A stretch of DNA of 64,000 nucleotides from Geosiphon pyriformis. Its lineage: Eukaryota > Glomeromycota > Glomeromycetes > Archaeosporales > Geosiphonaceae. A program made the translations under genes and the position numbers. Below the pieces are notes generated by a model, which worked only from the letters and a program-made list of their open reading frames with translations, was not told the DNA's origin and ran no database searches. Numbering within the stretch: position 1 is the first letter of the stretch; every line of letters begins with the position of its first letter. Positions 12,589-23,640 of this stretch are shown in pieces. The DNA lies in contig JAAOMT010000074.1 of assembly GCA_016748015.1 (NCBI GenBank), positions 182,533 to 246,532 on the forward strand, given 5' to 3'.

Positions 12589-14350
12589 ACACTACGCACT
12601 TATATGAACAGAAACCTCTTCACAAGCACCAGAAAAAAATAAGCAAGACCTGCGAAACCCAAAATGAATGCTAATTGCATTAGCAATTCCCAACAATCTA
12701 ACAACATCTGCTGAAAGACCCATGGAAAAACCAGAAACAGAGGCAGAAATAGAGCCATCATGAGGAATCAGCCTACCCTTCTCCATCACTGCCCGGTGTC
12801 TCGCATGAATCAACCAGATTTCATCCCGGAACACAGCACAAAACTCACACACAAAAGATACCATGTTACAAGCTGCCACCCTGGGATCCTTAAAAACAGA
12901 GACAGATTTACAATACCAATTATCGAAAACAAATCCTTTACATAGAGCCACCCCAACCACATAATTTGAAGCACAAGTAGACAGTAACTGTGAAATGCAC
13001 GAAGAAGAACAAGATAAACCAGAGCGTGCTTTCTAAACAGCCACATAAGTGTTCATCAAATGCTCATGGCCAACGGCATCAAAGAAGCAGGAAAAAACAT
13101 GATTGGAGATTTCAACATTACCACAGAATAAGCACACTATACTGGGGTAAAGCCTATCATATAGATGCTTACGCATGGTGACAGGAAGTCAATGATACAG
13201 AGCCTTCATAAAATAAGTCCGAAAGCCAGCAGTATGCAAACTAGTGAAGCCAGCAGCCATGTGAGAATCCGGGTGCCACACCGAAACAGACCTGGCCCAA
13301 TCAACATCACCTCACAAACTATCCACCAAAACTCAGGAACTGGATCCAACCTCCCAATGCACCCAATGAATTGACCAGAAGATATCACAAACAAAATGTC
13401 TTGAATTACTAGAAATGGCAGAGTTACCAGCTCTTAAAAACCGTTCACCAACCCTGTACGGCAGCCACCAAGAAGATGAGGCAGCGATCTCTGCAAGTAA
13501 GTCAGCATGGTCATTGCCAGAGACACCTGAATGACCTTTTACTTTGATTCAATTTACATCCAAATTCTTATTACGAATAACATTAGCAATGTGGCAATGC
13601 TCGATCCAATAACAATTCTTGAAGTCTGGCCAAGCCAGTAGAGATTCAGATTTGCATGCATCCAAAGCAGCCTGGCTGTCCGAGAACAAATCCACTGAAC
13701 AGAAAAAGGGAACACACTCGAGAGCCAGAGCAATGGCCTACAACTCTGTAAGTGTAGAGAAAACCAAACCAGACACCTTCACACCCAACTCTGAATCAAT
13801 GTCCTCAAAGAAAACAGCAGCACCAGCCTTCATACCAACAGTATCCAAACCACTTAGAGACCCATCTGTATATACAGAGAGGCGAACAGCAGTATCAATG
13901 TCCAACAAATTGTCGCAAACCATGTCAAAATTGCGAGAAAAACAAATATCAGGAGAAGTGTGATCACTTACTGGAAGAGAGCACCCAGAAGAAAGAACAA
14001 CACTACCAAGAAACCAAACAGAAATATCAAACCAAACAGGAACTGGGCCACAGGAATCCAGTCTTTTCCAACGTTTGAAGGTCTTCCAACTGAAAGCAAC
14101 ACCATATCTGTCATGAAGCTGTTTCATGAAAGTGATACCATAGTAGTTGAGTGACAGAACACATTTGTGAAATCTTGGCTCATCTAGAACAAGAGACATA
14201 GGAGTGCCACCTCAGAGACAAAAAGCACTGGCTAGAAAAGCACCCAAAGACAAGTCACACTCAGAAAAAATACAAACCACACTTGACAGAAAGTTGTTTG
14301 AAGGGCTGACATAAATGTGAACTAGAAACAGCAAAGAGTAACAGAGATGC
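12589..14350 (-). pseudogene. LINE 1 ORF2, C-terminal half: RNase H and CCHC finger
   Basis: Read leftward from the Gypsy A insertion. The RNase H domain starts at about 13890 with VYTDGSLSG and continues through FSTLTEL, but frame breaks lie near 13738 and further left. The C-terminal zinc-binding motif CLFCGNVEISNHVFSC (C-x2-C-x7-H-x4-C) lies at about 13130-13080. The final segment (12960-12592) ends at a TAA at about 12590. LINE 2 and LINE 3 have the same layout. RNase H would remove the RNA strand during target-primed reverse transcription. The finger probably helps bind target DNA or template RNA; that is inference. Confidence 0.8.
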
Positions 14351-15214
14351 TGTTACTCATAGAAATATAGGAAATATATTAGCATAATTATTAGCCAATC
14401 AGAAGTAAGCATAGTAAATGTGGAATTCCAGGATTCTTCTCAGGAATTGCAGGATTCCAAGAATTTCAGGATTCCCCAACAAAGAATTGCAAGATTCCAG
14501 AATTCCAGAATTCCTCTCAAAGGAATCGCAGGATTCCAGGAATTTCAGGATTCCTGTCGTGAAAAATTGAGGAATTGAGGAATTCCAATTATGTATATAT
14601 AGTGGTAGTGTTAGAAACAGAAAAGACAGAATTGATACCATAGAATCCTTAGCCAAGAAATAAAAATCATCAAATAAAATAATTATTCCATATCCCAATC
14701 CACTCTCCACTATCAACACTTCATGTTGATAGTAATTGATACTTAACCACACTGGAACAATAGCTCTTGATTATGACTATTGACAGAATACTAATCTGCC
14801 ATACTGCCTAGAATTATTTTTTTTCTTTCTTTATTTTCTTTTATTTTTCTTTATTTTATTTTCATTTGTTGTTTACTAATTGAGTAAAAAGATTAAGCGC
14901 TGAGTTATTGATGTCAAAAATAGTCTGGTAAAAGACCCAGAAATAAGAGTAAAATTTTATATATTATTGGATAGCTTACCAGAAGGGCACAACTACCAGA
15001 CTAAATCCGGCCACCACGCTGAGAAAGAAATTGGGACAACTCTTGGAAAGATACATTTGCTATCAACACTATTGAATTTCTGTTCATTATACAAAAGACT
15101 TTATCAAAACCTTCAGATACCACACCTTCAGAACATCATCAACAGAAGTAGCTTTTAAGCACCAAGTTATGGGTTTGTTATTTAATCCAACAGCAGAAAT
15201 AATCACCTATAACA
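14351..15214 (+). repeat. Gypsy A 5' LTR
   Basis: 864 bp from TGTTACTCATAG to ACCTATAACA. The U3 part (about 14420-14590) holds a dense cluster of palindrome-like GGAATTCC/CAGGAATTGCAGG motifs. A TATA box (GTATATATAG) lies at about 14593-14602, so transcription probably starts near 14625. AATAAA-type signals follow at about 14672. The 3' LTR has the same order but is 20 bp shorter, mostly through a pyrimidine-tract length change. Confidence 0.95.
14594..14602 (+). promoter_or_regulatory. TATA box of the Gypsy A LTR promoter
   Basis: TATATATAG lies 243 bp into the LTR. The same element occurs at the same offset in the other LTRs of this family (about 24664, 40726 reverse, 49702 reverse, 52086 and 61155). 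It is the likely core promoter for the genomic RNA. Confidence 0.6.
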
Positions 15215-15216
15215 TT

Positions 15217-15234
15217 TGGTGCTCCCTGTGAGGT
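15217..15234 (+). other. Primer-binding site of Gypsy A
   Basis: TGGTGCTCCCTGTGAGGT begins two bases after the LTR. TGG at the start is the complement of a tRNA 3' CCA end, so the primer would be a tRNA ending ...GGGAGCACCA. The tRNA species was not determined. Gypsy C has the same site with one G-to-A change. Gypsy B has a more altered version. Confidence 0.75.
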
Positions 15235-15276
15235 ATAATTCTACAAAGAACCAGCACCAACAACACCAAACCAAAA

Positions 15277-17060
15277 GTGGCAGAATCAGAAAATATAGGA
15301 GCAAACCATTTAGAATTTACAAAATCCTTATTTCAACACTATTGTCAATACTTGGGATTAAACCACAATCATATATTCACTAAATCAGTCTTCAATTTCT
15401 ATGTCAATGAAAAGATTTCCTCTTTATTAGAAACACCAGTAAATACTAAATCAGCAAGAGAAACTTTCTATAAGGAATTAATTCAAAACACCAACTTACC
15501 AACAAATCATAATTTCACATCTATCATCACTAAGATCAACAAAGAAATTGAACATCACACTCAACAAAGATATCTAATTACATACGCTAGTAAAGGCAAA
15601 GGAAAATTACAAACACCAACAGTAACACCCAGAAAAATACAGCTACCTGCTTGGAAGAAAAACAGAGTTGAATTTCCAAGCAACCCATCTTACTACTATA
15701 CACCTGGAAGTGCCATTAACATATTATCAACAGACGTGTTCTCATCAACTGCGACATCAGCATTTGGACGATTCTCATTCCAAAGCAGACAAAGGAAAAC
15801 AGAATTGTTAGGACCATATGGCAAATACTTTGAGGGATTTAATTTGTGATCATCAACCTCATCAAGACTTTGATTACCACCACCTTTGCCAGATTTTGGA
15901 ATCTCTGATCCGTGAGAAGCAGCAGAATCAAAAAAAGAGGAAGAAGAATCAGAGAATCAAGAATTCACTTACCAGCACCCGATCACTGAAAACCTGAGAG
16001 TTGAAACCCCAAATTTTCAAATTCAGCAAAATCCAGATCTAGAAAATTCGGAATTCGAAACTCTGAATCATCAAAGACAGAACAATCCAAACCCCAAATT
16101 AACTAATCAGCAAAACTTATCTCTGGTAATTGTCATCGATCAACTGCCAATTAATCCTATAGCCAAACCCATACAGCAGCCATTTCAACTACCACTCCAA
16201 CAACCAGTACAACAACAACTGCTTCAACAGCCACCACAACCCCCTAACTTAGATTCAATGGCCTATGCACCAATCGCAAAACTTGACAACTTTACTGGTG
16301 AAGAGGATAATGCTCAAGTATGGCTGAATGATGTCGAAAAGGCCATCACAGCCAACAGATGGAATGATGCTCAAGCAATGCAAGCCATTCCCTACTTTCT
16401 CAAGAATACTGCTAATTCATGATACCAGAGTTTGGTTAATAAACCACAAAATTTTAATGCCTTCAAAGTGGAATTCCTAAGATATTTTAGCAACAATAAC
16501 AGCATCAATTGCCTAGTCAATACATTCACCACCATGAAACAAAGAGAAACTGATGTAGTCACCACTTATCTGAGATGCTTCTATCAAAACCTACGCCAAA
16601 TTCAAGCAATTGACGCCAACTATTTCACAGCATCACAGATACTTAATCAGTTTATCCGTGGCCTGCGCAGCAGCATCTTGTAACATGTACGTCTGTTGCA
16701 TCCAGGCATCCTTCAAGATGCAGTCGCACCAGAGATTTTGAATCCACTAAGTCAGAAGCTAACCATGCCCAAGCTGTTAATCTAGTAATAAACGGATCAT
16801 CTGAATTGAATTCCAAGTTGGAGAAGTTCAGTGAATCAATTAATAAGAGATTGGAAAGATATTTAGCTGACAATCACGCCATTTATCAGCCTCCACAACA
16901 ATGCAATAATCAAGGAAACTTTAATCATGCCCAAAATCAGCCACGCCCATCTTCATTGACCAATCAATAGTGACAACAAAAAATGCGTATCTGCCACTAT
17001 TGTGGTAAACAAGGACATATCCAAATTAACTGCTGTCAGCATTTAAATAACCAACGATTG
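15277..17060 (+). pseudogene. Gypsy A gag: N-terminal domain, capsid, CCHC zinc knuckle
   Basis: The conserved frame begins at GTG (15277, AAAGTGGCA context); no AUG occurs upstream in frame. The N-terminal domain (15277-15849, 190 codons) has no family I recognise and ends at a TGA. After a Pro/Gln-rich stretch the canonical Ty3-type capsid runs from about 16258 (MAYAPIAKLDNFTGEED...VWLNDVEKAI) to 16683, with a TGG-to-TGA stop at about 16420 and a stop after SSIL. A 4-bp loss near 16722, relative to Gypsy C, shifts the frame. The nucleocapsid knuckle CHYCGKQGHIQINC (C-x2-C-x4-H-x4-C) is at 16992-17033. Gag would form the particle and package the RNA. Confidence 0.85.
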
Positions 17061-17599
17061 GGAAATCAATATTGAAATTCTGATTGCTAGCTCTTCACTC
17101 TGAATTATCCATCAAATTCAACACCATATTAAACTACTTACCTGCCAATGACACAGCAATCAATTTACCAACCACTCATATATCAAGTGCCAATTTATCA
17201 ACCAACGGCCCCAATTTATTAGCAACAGCCATAGGTAATGTATCAACCACAACTGCCAACAATCTATCAACCCCAAATGATTCAGACTCTGCCACAAAAC
17301 TTACCGGCCAGCGGAGTCCAAAGGCTGAGAATCACGCAGCAAAACTGGAGATCGTCAATAGTAGTTTATCAGCCGATCCCCAGCCTCTTCAGTCCAACCA
17401 GATTTTGTCAACAGAATTTAGGCACCGGGAATCCCCAGAACCCAAATTTCTAGAACTATTTAAGTCTTCTGGTTACCCCAGAAGACATCTCACCCAGCAA
17501 CCAGGAACCCACCCAAAAACAACAAACATGTACCAGCAATATTCCACCCACAACAGTCACCAACAACGAATTGCTGGATGCCATTTTTCCATTCGAACT

Positions 17600-17980
17600 T
17601 GAGGAACTGTCAAACACACCATTATTTAGTGGAGCCACCTTGGAAGAAAAACCAATTACTGCCATGTACACTGATGCGAAAATCAATGGCCATCACATCA
17701 AACTAATTCTTGACAATAGTTCAGCAGACAGCATCATTACATGACAACTCATGGATCAATTAGGTCACTAAGTTGATTGAGCTGCTAGTGCTAGAATCAT
17801 CATGGCTGATAGAGCGACCAAGACTCCAATTGGCGAAATTGATGACTTACCCATCAAAATTAACGGTATCATAATACCAATCAAAGTACTCGTCATGGAA
17901 GCCACCCAATACCAAGCTCTAGTTGGTAATGACTGGTTGTCCAAAATGAATGCCACTCTGGACTGGAATACCTAAAAGCT
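17600..17980 (+). pseudogene. Gypsy A retropepsin-like aspartic protease
   Basis: The segment ITAMYTDAKINGHHIKLILD is followed by NSSADSIIT where Gypsy B has SGSAGSIITRQL. The catalytic Asp is present but the DSG triplet has become DNS by two G-to-A changes. Downstream MADRATKTPIGEI and the NDWLSKMNATLDW end are intact in pattern. Stops occur at about 17742 (CGA-to-TGA type) and 17770. The protease would cut the Gag-Pol polyprotein. It follows the Gag frame once the 4-bp gag deletion is allowed for. Confidence 0.8.
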
Positions 17981-18379
17981 TTAACTTAGCCAGAATGGGC
18001 AACACACACGAGTACCAGCAATGTGTGGCCACTTTAAAGCTACCAATGCCACAGCACCACTAATTGACTTCGAGGAAGAAAAACCAAAATCTACCTGGGA
18101 AACATACCAAGTATCATGGGCTGATGAAGAGCACAACAAACTGCCGCCAATACTCCTCTGGGATGACAATGACAATGAAAAAGGGAAACAAAAAGAAGAA
18201 CTTACCTGGGAAACTAATGACTTGACCTGGACTGACAACAATGAGAGCAAACCAACTTCAAGCTGGGAATGAGAAAAAAACAAAGAAGAAAAGAGAAAAA
18301 GAAAAGAGAGGGAGGAAGAAAACACTCAAGCCAACAATGCTTATATCCCATACATCTATGATCAACAACAACCATCAAC

Positions 18380-19757
18380 CTATTGCTGATCTAAACTGAT
18401 ATGCATTGATTGCAGCAAGAAATTGTCGTCAATGGGTGCATGTTGTGGCGACAACGAAGAATATCAGACAGCAACCAAGTTCTATTGCCACACATGCCAT
18501 ATCGAATGTTTTGGCAGACCAAAACGAATGAGAAAATAGGATAATATGCCATGTATAGCCTGTAGAGAAACTCTCTTGGATGAAGGGATGTGGAATGACA
18601 TCCCAAAACGTGGAGGAATGTGCGACGTATCATGTCAATACACAATTCTAATAAATGACTGGGTAAGAAAAGGAACCCCAATAGAAGCAGCCTAGAGAAG
18701 AGCTGTACAGTGACTGGACAGTTGTCCACATGACGATGATGACATTTGGTGAATGGCACTCACCAAAATCAAAGGGGTGTCGTCTGAGGAAATAAAAATG
18801 ATCAAAGACAACCCCCCAGAATTTTTAGAGCTTGACTGGGATGCAGAACCCATCATAAATCTTCTGGATCCAAAACAATTCCACAAACACTACCAAGAAT
18901 TAGCATCCACAAGGGAAAAACAAGAACAATGGTTAGAGCAGTTGAATGCTCGACTATGTCAACACTGCCTAATTCCCTATGACTTCCAGTATTGTGATAA
19001 GTGTGATCTTATTTACAATCCACCACCATGTATGATCTATACAATCCCTGAAGAGGAAGAACTAATCAGCAGATGTGCATCAGAATTGGAATCAATTTTC
19101 CATCCTGATTCAAACTCTGACAATGATGATGACGAAAACACCAGTTCTAGCTTCGTTCAATATGACGACAACAATGATACCAATTCTAACTCAGATTCAA
19201 ACTCTGATTTAAACTATGAACAATACATTGTATTACCAGATCTCTTCAAGGAACAAGAATTGAAATGGTATAGTGACAATGGGAAAGATATTATGCCAGA
19301 ATGTGCGCATGATATAGATGCAGGGTTTGATCTGAGATATTCAAGAAAAGATGCCATCAAATTGGAACCACATTCACGCACCTGTATTGATCTGAAAATA
19401 GCACTAGAAATTCCGGCAACAACAATAGTTCAATTAGCATTTAGGAGTAGTTTAGCAAAAAGAGGGATCAATATAAGAGGAGGAATAATTGACGCGGGAT
19501 ATGTAGGAAATATTATTGCCATGTTACAAAATAACTCAGAAAAAACCTATATAATAGAGCCCAATGAAATGATAACACAGGCAATATTTCTGCCTTTGGT
19601 TAGAATAGCTCAGTTAGTGTCAGTAGAAAAGAGGAAGGAATTAAGAATAACAGCAAAAAAAATACAAGAATTTGGATCAACAGGTAGAATAGATGTACCA
19701 GTTAATATGACAGAGAAAGAAATTGTTGGCCAAGGAGAAATTATCTCAACCGGTTAA
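18380..19757 (+). pseudogene. Gypsy A Cys-rich region plus trimeric-type dUTPase
   Basis: First comes a Cys-rich segment (18395-18690) with CIDC, CHTC, CIAC and CDVSC pairs, broken by TAG stops. An open stretch of 334 codons (18753-19757) then carries a zinc ribbon, C69-x2-C72-x8-C81-x2-C84, an acidic Asn/Ser linker, and a dUTPase from about residue 180. dUTPase motifs: 1 DAGFDLRY (189-196), 2 RSSLAKRGI (from 231), 3 GIIDAGYVGNI (Asp 247, Tyr 250), 4 QAIFLPL, 5 EFGSTGR. The family hydrolyses dUTP to dUMP and pyrophosphate, keeping uracil out of cDNA. The TAA at 19755 replaces a CAA/CAG seen in Gypsy B and C, so dUTPase and RT were one polyprotein. All five motifs are readable; activity is unknown. 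Confidence 0.93.
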
Positions 19758-20343
19758 GCTATTTTTATTCCACCATATAGCCAGTACATGCTAGCAATAG
19801 GAAGGAAAGAAAAGAAGCAAGGACAAATTTTTGAAGCTGAAGCAAACCTTTGTAAATCAAGAGAGATTGGGTTGATCAATCTTCACATACCAACCAAAAG
19901 CTATAGCAGCATAAAAATTCCCATCTACAACAATTTCAATGACATCTTTGCCAGTGAAAATAAGTTTGGCCAAACTGACATTATCCAGCATCAAATCAAG
20001 ACTGGTGATACAATGCCAATCAAACAAAGAGCATACAGAGTGCTGCCAGCCAGCCACGAGATTATTCATCAAGAGATAAACAGAATGCTTGACAATGGGC
20101 TAATTCAACCATCAATGAGCCCATGGTCGTTACCAGTGGTACTTGTTTGTAAGAAGAATAGAAAAATCTGGTTTTGTGTAGACTACAGGAAACTAAATGG
20201 TGTAATTTATGGAGACAGTTATCTAACTTCATGAATACAAGAATTATTCAATGCTTTCGGTGGGAACAAATGGTTTTCAACATTAGATTTGGACAGTGAA
20301 TACTGGCAAGTAGCCATAAATCCAGTTGACAAAGAGAAGATGG

Positions 20344-21344
20344 TGTTACTAGAGGTTTTTGGTCTCTTTTCTTAAATGTTGTTGATGCTTGTTTGCTGTA
20401 AATTCACGTTTTCTGAATGTGGTTGAACCTCCAGTAACTGAATTTATCTTTAAATTATCTCCTATAATTTGAACTTGCTGGGCTTATGAGTGGAATGGCC
20501 AATTCCGTACCAGTTGCTTTATGTAGTTACATTGTAGTAAATGTCAACTCTTTCCCAAGAATTGCTTGTCTGGAAGCTCACTAAAAATGTGTAGTTACTT
20601 TGCTGTGAAAGTCAACTTTTCTACAGGAATCTCGTCTGTAGACTACCCTAATGATTGTAATAAGAAAATAAAAGAAAATAAAAGAAAATAAAAGAAAATA
20701 AAAGAAATGTAAAAGAAATAGAATTTTGTCAAGGGAAACGTTTTCTATCTAGGCCTGGAGTCACTAACAGTTTACTGAAATTGGTAGCTAATCAATTTCA
20801 AAATGTTAGTTGGGTTTTGGGGATTTTCCAAGTACAATAATTAAAGAATTTGGTTTTTTGAATTATTTGATATTTATTTCTTTTTGTGTGTATAAGAATG
20901 GTTTTTTAAGAGATAAATCTAAAGTAAGATACATTTTCTCGAAGAGAGAAGCTTTTCTTTTATACAACTTGTCGTAACACTATTCTATGAACTTGAACTT
21001 TGCTATTTTCTAAAATTTTGCTGAACTAAAGATACATTTCGGCAAATTACAAGTTATTTCGGTGAACTATTAGATATTTTGGTAAACTATCAATTATTTC
21101 GGCAAATTTCTACAAATTTTGGCGAATTTTTGAATGTTACATAGTTTGGGGTATTGCATGATTGATCATTGCAATTAGGTTACATTTGTGTTGTGTACAA
21201 TTTGGGTTATTAATTAAATGATAATTTCAGACATTTTTGCTAATGTAATAAGTGATCATTTGAAATGATAATATATGCTAATTAATGATAAGAATTATAA
21301 GATAATTTCATGCTAAATAATATCTCTAATTTCGTCTGGTAACA
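20344..21344 (-). mobile_element. Solo LTR of the element D family, inside Gypsy A RT
   Basis: 1,001 bp with TGTTAC/GTAACA ends and a 4-bp target duplication ATGG at 20340-20343 and 21345-21348. It matches the LTR of element D (62555-63433) in reverse: TTTTTGGTCTCTTTTCTT and TTCACGTTTTCTGAA on this side mirror the D LTR end. No internal coding sequence is left, so LTR-LTR recombination removed the body. It contains a 10-bp minisatellite at 20662-20706. Confidence 0.93.
20662..20706. repeat. AAAATAAAAG minisatellite in the solo LTR
   Basis: Four to five near-perfect 10-bp units of AAAATAAAAG. The element D LTR has a shorter, degenerate version at about 63085-63120 (TTTTATTTTC-like on the plus strand). 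Confidence 0.85.
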
Positions 21345-22319
21345 ATGGCATTTACTACTAGAGAAGGGAATTTTGAATTTGAAGTGATGCCATTCAGCTT
21401 AACCAATGCCCCAGCAACTTTCCAATGGCTAATGAAAATTGTTTATACTGGCTTATTGTGGAAATCAGTAGTTGTATACTTGGACAACACCAATGTATTC
21501 TCAAAAACGTTTGATGATCATTTTCATCATTTTCAACAAGTGTTCGAAAGATTAAGAAGAGCAGGACTAAAGTTAAATGCAACAAAATGCTTCTTCGGCA
21601 AGACAAAACTAAAATTCTTGGAACACATAGTCAGCAAAGACGACATCAAAACGGATCTGGAGAAAATAGAGATAGTAAAGAACTTTCCAGTGCTAACCAA
21701 TATGACAGAACTGAAATCATTCTTGGGATTCACCAGCTACTATCAACGTTTTATCAAGAACTTTTCCAAGATAGTGCAGCCATTCAACCAAATGCAAAAC
21801 AAAGATACAAAATATGAATGGACCAAAAGTCAACAAAAAGCTTTTGATATTCTAAAAAGAAAGCTTATACAAGCTCCAGTATTGATCTATCCAGATCACA
21901 GCAAACCATTCATCATTACTACAAATACATCTGACCAGGCATTAGGAGCAGTACTATCTTAGAGAGGACCAGACGGCAGAGAACATCCAGTGGCATATGC
22001 CAGCAGAGGTTTAACACTGGCTGAAAAGAACTATGAAACACTGGAAAAAGAACACTTAGCAATATATTGGTCAGTCATGAAATGGAAAGAATACTTGAGC
22101 CAGAAGTTTGAGGTGTACACAAATCACAAAGAATTAACATCACTTCAAAAACAAGAATTTGGAGATAAAAAACAGTCAAGATAGAAAATGGCACTCACAC
22201 TATATAAATACACTATATATTATAAAAAAGGAAAAGACAATGGAAATGCGGATGGTTTATCACAAATGAGACAAATCTAAGAATATTTCAACCCAAAAAT
22301 ATAACAAAACCAGAACAAT

Positions 22320-23640
22320 ACCAACGGAAAAATACAACAAAAAATGAACATACAAAAATATTAACAATTGCAATATTATATAAACACTCAACAATTCAAG
22401 AAGAATTTATCTCAAACAGAACGAAAGAGTATCAAACAACAATCAAAATATTTTATCACTTACCAAAATATACTTTATTGGAAAAATAGAAGAGATCCAG
22501 ATCAATCACCCAGAGTAATTATGGAGCCAGAAAAAGAGACAATATTATTCAACATGCACTCAAATCCAACAGCAGGACATTTTCACAAAGAAGCAACCAT
22601 GGAAAGAACCAGAAAGAGATACTATTGGCCATCAATGTACCCAGACATCATTCAATATGTTCAAAATTGTGATGCTTGTCAGCAAAGAGGAGGAACAAGA
22701 CCCAGTAAACCATTAAGACCAATCAAAGTGAGACAACCATTTGACCATATTGGAATTGATTTAGTTGGACCATTAACAATCACCAGCAAAGAAAACAGAT
22801 ACATAGTGGTAGCTATGGACTATCTCACTAAATGGCCAGAGGCAAAAGCAATTCAAAAAGTGGATGCAGAATCCATTGCCAAATTCGTTCATCAGGATTT
22901 GATTTGTCAACATGGATGTCTAAAAGAATTATTATCAGACCAAAGAACTCATTTTGTGAACAAAATATTAACAGAATTGAGCCAAAGATTCAGAATCAAG
23001 AAACCATTATCATCATTATACCATCCACAAACCAACAGATTAGTAGAAAGATTCAATAGAATACTGTGTGAAGCAATAGCTAAGCTCAGCCAAGAAAACC
23101 AGAATGATTGGGATTTGTTCATACCATTAATACTATTTGCTTATCGGACAATGAAACAAGATACTACACAAGCAACACCATTTGAATTAGTATATGGAAG
23201 AACAGCAACATTACCAGTAGAGAGAAAAATTAATACATATCCAGTTAAACCAATAACAGAAGAAAATTTTCAAGAAACATTGCTGAGAAAAACATATGAC
23301 TTAATGGAAACATTGGAAAACAAATGAAGAAGAGCAGCTGATAATATTCAAAAGTCACAAGAAAAACAGAAAAAAAGACATAATAGTCAACTGCCAAACA
23401 AACCAGTTGAATCCAAGATTGGAGACAAAGTATTACTACATCATACCAAAGTGGAAAAACAATGGAATGAAAAATTTGACCTCAAATGGGATAGACCATT
23501 TCACATAGAAAAAATTCTAGGAAATGGAGCTTACAAATTAAGATTGGATAACAAAATTTTAATCAAAACAGTACATGGAGATTGACTGAAGTCATATCGC
23601 GACATTATACTATCATCTACCAGTAATATTCCACAATTAG
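22320..23640 (+). pseudogene. Gypsy A integrase
   Basis: The N-terminal zinc domain is readable: GHFHKEATMERTRKRYYW...NCDACQ (His-His-Cys-Cys). The catalytic core keeps its acid triad: D in GIDLVGPL (22758-22760), D in LSDQRTHF (22938-22940) and E in RLVERFN (23046-23048). A GPY/F-like C-terminal domain follows (KIGDKVLLHH...KWDRPFHIEKILGNGAYKL). A TGA at 23325 interrupts the frame where B and C have CAA. Integrase inserts the cDNA into the genome. The core has far fewer changes than its homologues in B and C. Confidence 0.92.

Larger units (their letters stand above)
19788..22300 (+). pseudogene. Gypsy A reverse transcriptase and RNase H, split by a solo LTR
   Basis: RT starts near 19960 (TDIIQHQIKTGD...MPIKQRAYRV). 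It continues through DNGLIQPSMSPW, VDYRKLNGV and FSTLDLDSEYWQV to 20343, then resumes at 21349 after the solo LTR (FEVMPFSLTNAPATFQ). The active-site motif is YLDN (21477-21488) where Ty3-type RTs have YxDD. RNase H follows from about 21800 (FIITTNTSDQALGAVLS; the usual TDAS Asp is Asn here but Asp in Gypsy B) to NADGLSQM at about 22270. Stops at 20232, 21960 and 22182 fit transitions. About 82 codons present in Gypsy B and C between dUTPase and RT are deleted in frame at about 19934, between short AACAAT-like repeats. Confidence 0.9.

Noticed and set aside
12760-13963. Plus-strand open frames opposite LINE 1
   Set aside because: They are antisense shadows of LINE ORF2; the minus strand has the RNase H and zinc-finger motifs.
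19300-19757. dUTPase as a captured host gene copy or pseudogene unrelated to the element
   Set aside because: The same module is at the same place in A, B and C, and in Gypsy A it is in frame with the protease and RT.
20662-20706. CRISPR-like or regulatory array
   Set aside because: It is a simple 10-bp minisatellite without spacers, inside an LTR.
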